64,000 nt of DNA from contig NC_061510.1 of assembly GCF_022539505.1 (NCBI RefSeq), forward strand, positions 395,914,249 through 395,978,248, written 5' to 3'. The DNA comes from Lolium rigidum (Eukaryota > Streptophyta > Magnoliopsida > Poales > Poaceae). Below the pieces are notes generated by a model. That model saw only the letters and a program-made list of their open reading frames with translations, had not been told where the DNA came from and did no database searches. Below, piece by piece: positions 44,520 through 56,320 of this stretch (its first letter is position 1; every line of letters starts with the position of its first letter). The translations under genes and the position numbers were made by a program.

Positions 44520-46290
44520 ATGAAAAATCGTGGCTGGATGTACGATGGCAGAATCAGTTAGTGGAACTATACTGATGAATGGGAGAAAAAACCGAGCAGT
44601 TTGTGGATAGGGCGTTTGCCATCCCTAGCAGACCTATAAGAGTTTGGTGCCCTTGTAGTAAGTGCGCTAACCAAAAGGCACAGGACAAGGAAACTATGAG
44701 TATGCACCTGATCTAGTTTGGCTTCACACCGTCCTACAAGATTTGGACTTACCATGGAGAAAAGGCAAAGAAACGTGCTAGGGAGGAGGTGCGGCAGATT
44801 CAACCTAGGGGGGAATATGACACTGGTTTTGATAGGTGCTTAGAAAACTTGGCTCATGGTAATGTGCCTGAAAGCCCTCATGTAGAGGCGGAGACACCTC
44901 AGGATGCGGAGACAAGTGAGGACCCGGAGGAAAACACAAAGGAGTATTATGAGGCTCTGTTTGCTTCGCAGAAACCCCTACATAAAAATACAGAGGTTAC
45001 CCAACTAGATGCCATCGCTCGCCTTATGGCCTTGAAGTGCCATAGGAACTTGTGCAGAGATGGGTTCGATGAACTTCTGGTCGTCGTAGGAAGCATTCTG
45101 CCGAAAGGGCACCTCTTGCCGCAAAACTTCTACTATTCGACCAAATTGCTCAGTGACCTTAAGATGTCATCTCAGCAGATACGCGCTTGTCCAAAGGGAT
45201 GCATGCTATTCAGAGAGGAGCACACTGACACAAATTATTGCATCAAATGCAATTCCTCTAGGTACTTTGAGGTAGACCGCAATGGTGATGGTCAGAAGAG
45301 GCAGACCACGATTGCCAAGAATATCCTTCGCTATCTTCCAGTCCTACCGAGGATCCAGCGGCTCTTCATGACCGCGGATACTGCCCAGCAGATGAGGTGG
45401 GCCGTGGAAGGAAAAAGATACACCGACAAGATGATACATCCGTCGGATGGTACTGCATGGAAGAACTTTGTCAAGAAATTTCCACTGAAAGCAGGTGACC
45501 CGAGGAGCGTAGCAGCTTGCGATATCAACCGATGGGTTCAATCCATATGGTATGTCGGCTGCAGCATACAGTTGTTGGCCAGTGTTTGTTATTCCCATGA
45601 ACCTCCCCCCTGGCGTCTGCATGAGATCAGAGAACATGTTTGTGTCGATGATAATCACAGGGCCCAAATACCCGGGTAAGAACATGAATGTGTACCTGGA
45701 ACCGCTGGTGGATGACTTGGTTCGTGGTTGGGAAGGTCGCGGGATCTGAACATATGACGCATCAAAGAAGGAGTACTTCGATATGTATGTGTGGTACCAC
45801 ACGTCCCCGCATGACCTGCCAGCGACGTGCTTTGTTCTCGCGGGTGGTGTACACATGGGAAGTGGCCTTGCCCATAGTGCAGGCAGGCCGTGACTTTCTT
45901 CTGGCTAAACAAGGGAGGCAAGTATTCATGCTTTGATGAAGCTCGACATTTCCTTGAGCGGAGGCATGCATACAGGAGTGATGTAAAGAGTTTCAAGAAA
46001 GGCCATGTTGTCCGTGGCCCGAAGCCAATTCTGAAGACCGGAACGGAAATCAAGGCCGAGTTAGATGCTCTTCAGCCTAGCCGTGATGGGAATGGTTTCT
46101 TGGGATATGGGGAGACACACCAATGGACTCACAAGCCGTGCTTATGGAAGCTCCCTTACTTTGAGTTTCTCGAGCTCCCGCATAACATTGATGTAATGCA
46201 CACCGAGAAGAATATCAGTGAAGCCATTTGGAGCACGATTGTGGACACTGAGAAGACGAAGGATAACATAAAGGCTCGAATTGATCAAGA
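44520..46290 (+). pseudogene. tnp2-type CACTA transposase, 5' part
   Basis: ATG is at 44520. The first 90 codons carry the transposase-associated domain (RGWMYDGRIS, WCPCSKCAN, FTPSYKIWTYHGE) but are broken by TAG codons and a frame change. 44789-45540 is open and encodes the tnp2 core (LPQNFYYSTKLLSDLKM, CPKGCMLFREEH, YLPVLPRIQRLF). A frame change near 45535 leads to DGFNPYGMSAAAYSCWPV and LEPLVDDLVRGWEGRG, then a TGA at about 45748, then KKEYFDMYVWYHTSPHDLPA, another frame change near 45885, and WLNKGGKYSCFDEARHFLE to LPHNIDVMHTEKNI. The tnp2 protein cuts and joins CACTA ends in the nucleus. The gene is interrupted at 46290 by a second CACTA element. Confidence 0.85.
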
Positions 46291-46639
46291 CACTAGTAGG
46301 AAAACCCTTATAGGCGGAGCTTAGTTTTGTGGCGCACCACTAAAAATGCGCCACAGAATGTTATTTTGTGGCACACCATGTTAGGTGGGCCACGGAAATA
46401 GCTTAATTTTATGGCGCACTACTGAACATTGCGCCACAGAAATTATATGGGGCCCACATCCTGCCACCACCAATTATTAGTGTAGGTATTTCTGTGGCGC
46501 ACATGGCGTGCTGCGCCACAGAAATAACTCTTTCTGTGGCGCACATGCTTCGGTGCGCCACAGAAGTAGTTGATTCTGCAGCGCACTTGCTCTGGTGCGC
46601 CACAGAATTAAGGTAACTTATATCATCTCGCCCGTGCCC

Positions 46640-46712
46640 TCCCCCACGCCTGTTTACCTCTCCCCTCTCCCCTCTCCCCTCTCCCCTCCCCTCTCCCCTC
46701 TCCCCTCTCCTC
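46640..46712. repeat. CTCCCCTCTCCC minisatellite
   Basis: CCCTCTCCCCTCTCCC-type repeats run for some 60 bases directly after the left subterminal cluster. They are followed by a GCC-rich stretch resembling a gene leader. Antisense and sense open frames here are compositional. Confidence 0.7.
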
Positions 46713-47099
46713 CGATCCGCCGCGCGCCGCCATGGTCGTCGCCATCGCCGTCACCGCCCGCGAGGGCCGCATGCCGCCACGGTCCTCCCATCCCCGCCAC
46801 CTGCAGCACAAGCTACCGTTACGGTGAGGAGGGGCCGCCGCGAGGAAGGGCCGCCGTCGCGTGAAGGTGGAGGAGCCGCCGCGTCCTCCTCCTCCTCCAC
46901 CGCTGCCGTCGTCGTCAACCTCCTCCTCCACCCCTGTCGTCGGTGAACTCTCTCCCCTCCCCTCCCCTCCCTCTTCCTTCTCCCGCGCGAGCACAAAGTG
47001 CTCGACGAAATGCTCGTGTGCTGCTCTCGGTTGTGCTGCTGTTGCCGTTGTCGTTGATGTGCTACCGGATGCAATCTATCTATCTATCCTAGCTTGATG

Positions 47100-48560
47100 T
47101 CATTGTTGCCGCAGCTAGATGCATGCTCTGGTTGTGCTGCCGTTGCTCGTTGATGTACCGGCTGCCGTTGTCGTTGATCTATCTATCCTAGCTTGTTGTC
47201 ATTGTTGCCGCAGCCTAGATGCATGCTCTTGCAGCCTTCTCACCATTCCCGGTGAACTATACTGTTGCTATTGCTTGTGTGTCCATGCTCTAAATGGTCA
47301 AATGATCATCATGTGCTAGTGATTTACTTACTGGCTCATTGCTCATGGTTGATGTACCTCAGTAGTGGTTCTGGATGCATTGCTGCTGTTGCTCTGGATG
47401 CATTGCCCCTAATTGTTATTGATGAACCATGTGATGGTAATTATTCAATTTAATTCAATGATTTTAATTTGATTTCCATCCTTTGTTGGAAATAAATCCA
47501 TGTCTGAACCTGTACAAGGTAATGAAGACTTGCTCACTTGGTATTGCTTGCTAGTTGGACACTTGGTTGGTTTTGATGCTATTGGTTCATTTAAATGCAT
47601 TAAATGCTACTATGGTATGCTACTGTGGTATCCTTGTGAAGAAAATGATGGATTCTTGTGAGCTTATGGTATGCTACTATGCTACTATGGTATCCTTGTG
47701 AAGATTTACTTGATGGATTGTTGTGAGCTTATGGTATGCTACTATGCTTATAATGCTCTGATTAGTGGGGATGCTTACTGGATCATGTGCATATAGTTCA
47801 TATAGTTCCCTAAAAATAAAGAATGCTCCCTGGCCAGATGCTTGATGTCTTGGCTCAGCCAATGATGCAAAGGCTGAGGCAAAAACTTGGATAAGAACAG
47901 ATACTAAAATAGAGATATTCACATTAGGGAATCATGTAAATGAATGCCACTGTGGTATCCTTTGAAGAAAATGGGAAGTTTCTGATGGTTTAAAAGACTA
48001 GGTGATGCTAGGTTATTAAGTTGGTCTGTCAAGGTTGGTTTTATCTCGGTTAACTTGGATAGGCTATGTGTTCTTGCTTACTTATGCATATCCATCTCTA
48101 CTGGATTGACTAGCTCAGGCTTGGCCTCTCTTTTGCCAGCATCACTTGGTTACTACCATGTGATGAATAATCCCTTATGGTACCCCAGCTTTGTTTTGAA
48201 CTCAACTGAGTAATGATAAATTTCTATTTCTTGTTGGCTTTGATGAAAATAGAGATATCCATAGTAGGGGATCATGTAAATGAATGCCACTGTGGTATCC
48301 TTTGAAGAAAAAGGACTGTTTCTGATGGTTTTAAAAGGCTAGGTGGTGCTAGGTGATTCAGCTTGGCTACCAAGACTTGTCTCATCCGGTTAGTCGTGAT
48401 ATGCTATGTGTTGTTGCTTGTTTAGGCATATCTATCACTTACTCGGATTTACTCGGTTCTTGATTGGCCTCTCTTTTGCCGCATCACTTGGTCTATATAC
48501 CAAGTGATGAATAATCCCTTTGGAGCATCTCGCTCCATGCATGCTATGTGTGTTTGAGCA
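47100..48560. other. internal non-coding part of the nested CACTA
   Basis: T-rich, with duplicated words: GATGTCATTGTTGCCGCAG (about 47096 and 47197), ATGGTATGCTACTATGCT (47667, 47732) and a pair of about 170-base blocks starting AATGAATGCCACTGTGGTAT (47938 and 48277). No gene recognised. Confidence 0.55.
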
Positions 48561-48609
48561 TCTTGACTTATGTCACCATGGTTGCTCGGTTTGTTGGTGT
48601 TTTTGTACT

Positions 48610-49980
48610 TGCCGATGATTAGATGGTTGGTCGATCACTCGTACACTCGGGGTGGAGCAAGTGAGCCTGGTGTGATGGCACAAATATCAATATTTTGTGC
48701 ATCCTACCTGGCCTCACTTACTCCATCCCTGGATGTTAATATTTGTTTCGACCAACAAAGTATGAGGCATTGCATTTAGTTCATACTAGCTACTTCTTAA
48801 TTGCATTGGCCTTTCTTCCATTTTAGTGACGATGATTAAATTGTTTGGTCACTTGTACACTTCGGGGTGGGGCCGAGTGAGCTCGGTGCGATGGCACAAA
48901 TATCAATCTCTTGTGCATTCTACCTGGCCTCACTGACCCCATCCCAGAATGTTAATATTTCTTTCGACCAACAAAGTATGAGGCATATGATATCTAGTTG
49001 AGATACCACTTGGCTCTTTCTTCCATTTTAGTGCCGATGTTTAGAATGTTTGGTCACCTATACGCCGCAATATACTTTGTAGACGGGCCCCCCTTTCCCC
49101 GGCCGCCGTTCCGTGAACGAGTCTTTGACGAGACAACAACGCCAACCTGCCTCTCCGGTGCACCACCACTTTTCTTCTCTCGCCGTCCAGTACGTGAACG
49201 AGTCCTTAATGCAAAGACGGTGTCAGCCTCCCTAGCATCATGCCGACCCCTATTGCCGTGCTTCAGGCCGTGTCTCAGGCGCCCTGCACTCTTCGCCTAT
49301 TTGCCCGGTGAACGAATAGACTAATCGTTAGAATAAGGAAGCCGATGACGGCTGATCGCAATTTAATCTTGCGACCGGCTGTCATCGGTTTCCTTATTCT
49401 AACGATCAGTCTATTGGTTCACCGGCAAGAAGGCGAACGAGGCAGGCGCGGGACACACGGCCCGAAGCGCGGCAACACGGCCCGGCATAATGCTCGGGCA
49501 GGCCGGCACGGTCTTTGCATCAAGGACTCGTTCACCGGACGGCGAGGGACTGCCGTGGTTCCGCGCCGGAGAGGCAGATCGGCGTCGTTGTGTCCTCAAG
49601 CACCCGTTCACGCGAACGGCGGCCGGGGAAAGGGGGCCCTTCCGCAAAGTATACTCGCGGTGTATACCGCAACTATGGTTTCCGACCATAGTATTTGTGT
49701 TGACCAACAATGTATGAGACACTTATTCCATTTTGTCATTCCATTTGCTTTGAGATTTTCAAAATGCCGATGATTAAAATGTTTGGTCACCGTACACTCG
49801 AGGGCGACGTAAGTGAGCTCTGGTAAGATAGCACAAATATCAATCTATTGTGCATCGGACTTGGTCTCACTTACGCCGTCCCCGAATGTTAATATTTGTG
49901 TTGACCAACAATGTATGAGGCATTTATTCCATTTCTCTTGTGCATCGGACTTGTTGGTCTCACTTTCTTCCATTTTCATC
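48610..49980. repeat. three diverged tandem blocks of about 160-215 bp
   Basis: Blocks starting GATGATTA.A..GTTTGGTC and running through ATGGCACAAATATCAATCT, TGTTAATATTTGT and GACCAACAAAGTATGAGGCA occur at about 48612, 48830 and 49769, and a split fourth copy surrounds the foldback (left part to 49060, right part from 49690). The foldback therefore inserted into one unit of an existing tandem series. Confidence 0.7.
49062..49690. repeat. foldback element with about 300-bp arms
   Basis: The two arms are inverted copies of each other around a small loop (about 49358-49366, ATTTAAT). Near the centre pairing is almost perfect (GAATAAGGAAGCCGATGACG with CGGTTTCCTTATTCTAACGA). Toward the outside it stays around 80 percent (CAAAGACGGT/ACGGTCTTTG, GGGGCCC/GGGCCC, TATACTTTG/CAAAGTATA). 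No coding potential. It could be a large MITE or a transposon-derived hairpin locus. Confidence 0.85.
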
Positions 49981-50532
49981 ATAGTAGGAACTGGATGAAG
50001 GACCCCGATGCAAGCGAGCCTGGTGGGTAGAGATGAGGGAGCAAAGGAGGAACCGGATGAAGTTTACTTTGTATCTCGAAATTGTGAATTTTGTATGAAT
50101 TAAGAGTTGTATGCAAAACATTTGACACTTGCCACTATATATGTATCTCGATCGGGCTCTAAGTAATGTGATGATGATGTCTATGTTATATCTCGTGCAA
50201 TGTACATGATATTTATATTATATCTGAATGTTGCTCGTATATAACCCGTATATCTCGTATATTGCTGTCTATAAACCGCATGTGTATAGCAGGCAGCACA
50301 AAATCGTGTATAATACAAGCAAATTTTGTGGCGCACCGAAAATCAATTCTCGTGGCGCACGCTTTTCGTGGCGCACCTAAGAACACGTGCGCCACAGAAA
50401 CCTTAATTCCGTGGCGCATGGGCCGGTGCGCCACAGAAACCTTATTTTTGTGGCGAAGTTTCTGTGGCGCACCTCCCATGCGCCACAGAATCCATTTTTG
50501 GTGCGCCACTGATGAGGCTTTTCCTACTAGTG

Positions 50533-52468
50533 AGAAATGTGGTGCGATAGGCCGGAGTTGAACATGCAGCCACCTTATGGTGCCAAAAAAAACTTGGACT
50601 AAGCCACACGCCCCGTTCTGCCTCACAAAGGCCCAAAAAAGGGAGGTCTTCCAATGGATGAAGGACTCCTTGTTTTTCCCTGATGGGTTCGCAGCCAACT
50701 GGATGAGGGGTCTGAACATTGAAACATTGCGAGTACAAGGACTGAAGAGTCATGACTACCACATATGGCTTGAGCGGATAATTCCGGTGATGATTCGAGG
50801 CTATGTCCCTGAGAAGACTTGGCGAGTGCTAGCTAGGTTGAGTTTTTTCTTCCGCCAGATATGTGCTAGGGAGTTAGACACTAAAGTGATTGAGAAGCTG
50901 GATAAAGAGGCACCCGTGTTGCTTTGCGATCTAGAGAAGATCTTTCCTCCAGGGTTCTTTAATCCGATGCAACATATGATCCTGCACCTGGCGGAGGAAT
51001 GCTTAAAGGGGGCCGAATTGGGGCCATTGGCGCTTGGTCCCGAGAGAGAAACACAAAAGCTTCGTCAAATGACTGGCAATAAATGCAAGATCAAAGCATC
51101 CATAGCCGAGGCAGTCCTGAACGTGGAGGTGGCAAACTTCACCACTAAGCACTATGATCCCAACATTCCCACAAAGCACAACCCGGTCCTCCGTTACAAT
51201 GCTGCCAACAATGAAGAAGTACCCAAGCTTAGCATCTTCGTGGGGCTTGGTGGCAAGTCAAGTGGCTCGAAGCCGTACAGAACGGACCTACAGGAGCGGA
51301 CCTTGATCCACTCGTATGTCTTAAACACCATGGTCAAAGTGAAGCCGTACATTGAGTAAGTGCGAACCATTTAGTTATTCATAAACATTCACGGCCTTTA
51401 TCCACTCGTATGTTTGTGGCTAACTCTTCCTCTTTTCATCGGTATAGGCAATTCAGGGCTATACATTGGAAGAATACCCACAGGGAGCCTACCCCGGAAG
51501 AATCCAAGCAAATTTTCGATAAGGGTGGCGGTTTCGGTTTCAGTAGCTGGTTCTGTAATTTGGTACTATTCTATCCAAATTAGCTAGCACTTCCGACATT
51601 TATCGGTCATTTATCGTTCTAAACTTCTCGTGCTAAACTTGTAGGCAAGAACTGACAAATAGATGAAGTCAGAGCTAAGAATAATTGCTAGGGGCTTTGA
51701 CCATTCCCTCGAAGCGTTCAACTCTTATGACGTGAACGGGTATCGCTTCCAGACCCATAAATACACAACAAGCCGGCCCAACGCGAAGACAATAAATAGC
51801 GGGGTGGTATGTCAAGGTGATGATGGGCTCCATTACTATGGAAGAGTCGAGGGTATATACGAGCTGAATTACGGGTTTCACAAAGGGCTAAATCCCGTCG
51901 TCTTCAAATGTCATTGGTTTGACCCACGTCGGGTGAGCCAGGATCCTGAAATTGGGTTGGTCGAAGTTGAAAGGAACTCTGTTTATAAGGGAGGGGATGT
52001 GTACATCTTGGCTACCTAGGCCTTTCAAGTATTCTATCTCCCGTACGCGTGCAAAAACCCGACAAAACGTCTACATGTATGGGATGTTGTGATGACGGTG
52101 CCTTCACGCAATAGGCCGCCCCCGCCAAACTAGGACGATTACCACCGCGTAGACCCCTCAGCAAAGAGTGTCGAGTTTTATCAAGAAGAAGGGCTCCCCG
52201 GCCATTTCACAATCGGCTTGCCGGCTATCGATGACATGGTCGTAGACGATGAAGAAGAAGATGCGGGCATGGATGGAGACAATGCAGAAGATGAAGCTGA
52301 GGATGTTTGTGCCCCGGAAGACCTGAGTTTGCTCGAGGCGTTCAGAGCAGGGATTGACCTCGATGCAGATGGACCACCTCCAGGTTTCATTGATGATTAT
52401 TGGTTCACCGAGCCTGATGACGATGACGAGACACGTGGTCCAATCACGGATGGCGACACAGGCTACTG
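50533..52468 (+). pseudogene. tnp2-type CACTA transposase, 3' part
   Basis: Continues the gene cut at 46290. 50533-51356 encodes CDRPELN, CLTKAQKREVFQWMKDS, LKSHDYHIWLERIIPVMIRG and LARLSFFFRQIC, the conserved region Pfam calls DUF4218. After an intron-like gap, 51663-52016 encodes GFDHSLEAFNSYDVNGYRFQ and KCHWFDP, the DUF4216 region. The tail to the stop at 52468 is acidic (DDMVVDDEEEDAGMDGDNAE). A stop near 52130 breaks the tail. Domain order agrees with plant tnp2 proteins. Confidence 0.85.
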
Positions 52469-52749
52469 ATCTATGTAGTAGTAATTGTGTGGCTAGCCTA
52501 TTTGTAATAACTCTGTGTAATAGTGATTGTCTAGCTAGGTTATTTGTAAGAACTCTGTGCTATGTTTGAGAGAACTCTATGCTAGCTATTTGTTGCTTCC
52601 ACTAATTAATGTTCATCTATTTGCATTATTGTTGCTTTCATTAATGTTCATCTACTTATATTTATGTTGCTTTCACAAATATTTATCTCTTTACAATATT
52701 GCGTACTAATAAACCACTCTCTTCATTTGTGTTTGCAGGTGATTGAAGC

Positions 52750-55276
52750 ATGCCGCCAAAAAAAAGGGGTGGCGGTCTTAAAAAGAAGCTCAAGGGTGGT
52801 AGGTATAGGGACTTCGAGGCGGGCCGAGCTACTACCCCCCTCCTAGCCCCCCTCATGTCGCTCCCCCAGTGCGACCGCGTAGGAAGAATCCGACGCGGGT
52901 ACTCACTCCTAGTCCTAGCCCCCCTCCCGCAGCCGATGATGATGATGAGGTGGAGGCTGGGAGTGAGGAGGACCAGGAGCACCACGGGGGTGGGGAGGAC
53001 TAGGAGCAGTACGGGGGTGAGGAGGACCAGGAGGAGGAGGGGGGTGGGGAGGACCAGGAGGAGGAGGGGGACGAGTAGGACCTCTCGGAGGATGAGGGGT
53101 TGGGGAACTTACCGTTCGATCCTGATCCAAACCTAGTTTGGATCGCGCCGGAGGATTACCGGTACGTTCCAGCTGTGGAGAGGCTGAGGCCACGTGATAA
53201 GAGGCCATATCGGCGTGGGATAACACAGCTCCCCGCGCTGAAGCAGTGGCCCTACAGCCATGTCGTTCTAGAGCCCGCTGGAAGGAGGTACATGTTAATT
53301 TTTGGCATTTTGTTAGCGCAATTTTGTCATTATCAAAATTATTATCACATACATATTGATGTTGTCGTTTCATGGTGCAGCTCGTTCAGGTTTGAAGACC
53401 CGTCGCAGAGGCCGCCACGTGGGTACTCGAACATCCTTGGGGGCCTACTTAGAAGGTATTTCCCTGTGATAGTCGATCTCCCTACTGGTGGCTGCGACGT
53501 AGCTTGGAGGTGGGCGCACTACAGCCTCGCGGAAGATCCTCTTGGCCGCGGCAGCATGGCGGACGTGGTTGTTAAAAAATTCTGGGTACGTGACATCTTA
53601 TCATTCATACAATCTCCTTGGTTGACAGTACGTGCACTAATGCCCCTTGTTTTACCTATGTGCATGGTTGCAGAGATACTTCCGGAAGGCTGAGGGCAAG
53701 GAAAATGCGTGCGATGATGTCCTACACCAGATTACAAGGAAGAGGGTGACTGGCATGCACTACGAGGCACGTGTTCAGTGCGTCCGCGACTGGCACGCCG
53801 ACCACTTCGTCCACATGACTAAGGAGGACGCTCGCGACACGCTCATGCAGCCGTGGCAGTACATGCAGGTATTTGCATTTATGTGTTATTGTTTTCTTTA
53901 TCGCTATGTAGTTTATTTTACCATAATGGGTTTATCTTGTGCATGTAGAACCCTCCTCAATACGTCGGCAATGACGAGAGGTGCTTTCTGGCGATGGTCA
54001 TGTGGTGGACATGCCCCCAGTACCTCAAGAAGCACGAGGAGGGCAAGAAGAAGCGAGCAGAGATGCGAGGTGGATCGCATATCCAAGGCAGCATCCCCAT
54101 CTCTCTTCACCTGCAGAACGAGGTGAGCAAATTAATGGTTCCTTCATTCTAAGCCTTCATGTTATATATTTGTTAACTCTGCAAGGGTGTGCCACTTCAC
54201 TTAATTACATGTTCTCTTTTGCAGGAAGTCAGGACAGGAGCGAAGCCTAACGTCTTTGCCGTGCTAAAGACGATGAAGCAAAGGAAGACGCCGGATCCTG
54301 AGACGGGGTCCGTGTGGGTTAATCCGCAATCCGAGACCCAGTGTTCATCGTATGTCTCCAAGTTCAAGCAGAAGTACGGCGAGGACGCCAACCCAGAGGC
54401 CGAGGACTTTGACCCTGAGGTTGCGGTGCTTGCGGGAGAAGGCTTGAAGCATGGCCGCCTATGGCTTGGTGACGGGTGCGTCGACCCAGGGAAGGTTTCC
54501 TCTCTCCGCCAGATCCGTCGTGGTCATAAGAGCGGCTAGCCTGAGGTAGAGACCCGGCCACGGGCTTCGGATCTAGCTGTCGAGCGGTTACGGGTATGTT
54601 CTTCCTCGGGCCTCTACCTTTTCTTTACATGCTTTCCATTGAAATGTTAATGACATCGCAGCAACACATCATAGGCGGAGATGGCAGCAAAGGAGCAGGC
54701 GGCCCAGGAGCATGCACGGCACATGGAGCTGCAGATTCTGGAGTATCAGCAGCAATAGACACAGATGATGCAGCAGATCCAACCGCAGAATCAGATGATG
54801 CAGCAGCATCAGGCACAGATGAGCTGGCTGATGAGCCAGACGGCTCTGTCTTCTCCACCGGGGAGTCTTTCTACTCCTCCTTTCTCCTTGTCGTCGATGC
54901 CGTCACCGTCCACTCAGCCGGTGACACCTTTCACCGTGAACAACACGAACATCATCCGGAGCATGAACCACGGTGAGTCCTCCTACACTTGTGCCCAACC
55001 CGCTACTTGTACTTGTTCAAGTGATCAATATGCAAATGACAAATGCTAATTCCATCAACCTTGTAGATTATGTGTCACAAGGCAATGACGATGAGGTCGG
55101 CGGAAGCAATGGAGGAGGACAAGGTTTATGGCATGGTCTTGGTGCACTTGTCGGAGTTGTAATGGATTGTTCGCACTTGTTATGGATTGTAATAATGGAC
55201 ATTGCACTTGTTATGCATGAACTATGTGTGCTCGATGTATTTGTGGTGTTGTTGATGTGTTTGGTGATGCTATGGT
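52750..55276 (+). pseudogene. CACTA second gene (Transposase_24 type), about seven exons, with stops
   Basis: ATG at 52750 opens a lysine-rich start (MPPKKRGGGLKKKLKGG). A proline-rich then acidic stretch follows with at least two in-frame stops and a frame change (52830-53090). Likely exons: to 53287, 53381-53585, 53674-53868, 53949-54122, 54225-54593, 54675-54972 and from 55067. They encode LPALKQWPYSHVVLEP, RYFPVIVDLP, WHADHFVHM, WWTCPQYLKKHEEGKKKRAE and GLKHGRLWLGDG, ending in a glutamine-rich coiled-coil-like region (MMQQIQPQNQMMQQHQAQ). A TAG near 54538 and one at 54756 break it further. The layout resembles Pfam PF03004, the DNA-binding partner protein of En/Spm elements, which would bind the subterminal repeats. 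Confidence 0.75.
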
Positions 55277-55369
55277 GAATATATATGTTGTATATGATAT
55301 ATATATGTGAAATCAATTTTGAAATGCAGGGATTAGTGAAAAACAGAAAAAACAAATGAATAATCCAGG

Positions 55370-55833
55370 GGCCTTTGCCGTGTGTATGCACACGGCAAAG
55401 GACTTTTGGTCACTTTGCCGCGTGGAGCTCACCTGTGCTCCTGGCCTACTGCTGGGAGCTCCTGGAGTTGTCTTTGCCGTGCGTGCTGGCGCTTGGCCGC
55501 ACGGCAAAGGTGAGCAGCATGGCACAGGGAGGCGCACGGCAATGAAAGTGCCGCACGGCAATGTGCGTGGCGCACGGCAAAGACTGCACGCACGGCAGCC
55601 TCTATGCCGCACGGCAAAGACTGCACACACAGCAGCCTCTATGCCGCACGGCAGCGAAGCGCACGCACGGCAGCGAAAAGAGCGCACGGCAAAGGACTTT
55701 GCCGTGCAGTTTGTCCATGCGCACGGCAAAGAAGTCTTTGTCATCGTGTTCTTTGACGGGATATGGTTGCTGTGCATTTGGGCCCCTTTGCCGTGCGAAA
55801 TGCCGCATGGCAAAGAATACTTTTCCCGTAGTG
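55370..55833 (-). repeat. right CACTA terminus and subterminal repeats
   Basis: Some 20 copies of CGCACGGCAAAG/CTTTGCCGTGCG words in both orientations, ending TTTTCCCGTAGTG at 55833. Several words differ slightly (CGCACGGCAGCG). The inner edge resembles that of the left terminus at 26672 in inverted orientation. Confidence 0.88.
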
Positions 55834-56320
55834 CACCATGGGTGGCCAGAGCCTCTAAAATATCGCCCCACTACACGACCTTTTTGTCGGTGCTGGTACC
55901 GACGCTGGCGCCGTCAATCATGATAGGAACGCGCGCATAGGCCATATAGTTCGCTTCTGCACAAGATAGGACAGCCGCACATAGCATATACATGATCGTG
56001 GATAATCGGGTGGAGAAACAAAACCGGCTAGAACGCCAACGGATCAATGGATGTACGTGTAGGTGTCGCCGGCGTTGATTTTGGTAGCCACATGGACAAG
56101 GTTGATTTACAGAAGAGAGTCGATGCTGACGGCCGACCTGTATGGATATGGAATAATGGTAACGCACGAGAAGTCGATCCGGTGCAGCTCTTGTCGACGA
56201 CGGTAGACAGTGTTCTACTTCTTTTCTGTGGCGGTCACAGCCGTGATGAGATCCAACATCGAAGAAGAATCCCTACATGATAAATTGCCGATGCGGAAGA
56301 TGTCGTCCGCCGTCACCAAC
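55834..56320 (-). other. right flank of the large CACTA, unclassified
   Basis: Moderate GC, with a minus-strand frame (about 55999 to 55871) reading YMLCAAVLSCAEANYMAYAR and stopping at 55871. No family recognised. It would be continuous with 25741-26281 before the CACTA insertion. At 56321 a further CACTA element starts. Confidence 0.35.

Larger units (their letters stand above)
46291..50532. mobile_element. nested non-autonomous CACTA element, 4242 bp
   Basis: The left end is CACTAGTAGGAAAACCC and the inverted right end CACTAGTAGGAAAAGCC. A 3-bp target duplication AGA (46288-46290 and 50533-50535) flanks it. Subterminal clusters use TTTCTGTGGCGCACC (left to 46620, right from 50320), unlike the TTTGCCGTGCG words of the host element, so it is another family. 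It contains no transposase. Inside are a CT-rich (CTCCCCTCTCCC) stretch, GC-rich leader-like DNA (46700-47100), tandem blocks and a foldback. The host tnp2 frame resumes cleanly after the duplication. Confidence 0.93.
26285..55833 (+). mobile_element. large CACTA (En/Spm) transposon region, 29.5 kb with nested insertions
   Basis: The left end reads CACTATGGGAAAAACGGCC and the right end, inverted, reads CACTACGGGAAAAGTATTC. Both are followed by subterminal repeats built on TTTGCCGTGCGGC. The 3 bases outside each end are the same (CAC at 26282-26284 and 55834-55836), as CACTA transposition requires. The right half carries decayed tnp2 and Transposase_24 genes. Removing the Copia element (8.8 kb) and the nested CACTA (4.2 kb) leaves about 16.5 kb. 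A third subterminal cluster at 43033-43190 raises the alternative that two related CACTA elements are joined here, with the matching flank being chance. Confidence 0.55.

Noticed and set aside
46595..46864. Proline-rich protein starting at 46595
   Set aside because: It is produced by the CTCCCC minisatellite and GC-rich leader-like sequence inside the nested CACTA.
52915..53373. Proline-rich minus-strand protein
   Set aside because: It is the complement of the acidic Glu/Asp-rich exon of the CACTA second gene.
55356..55940. 194-codon frame across the right CACTA end
   Set aside because: It reads through the subterminal repeats and across the transposon border, so it cannot be one gene.
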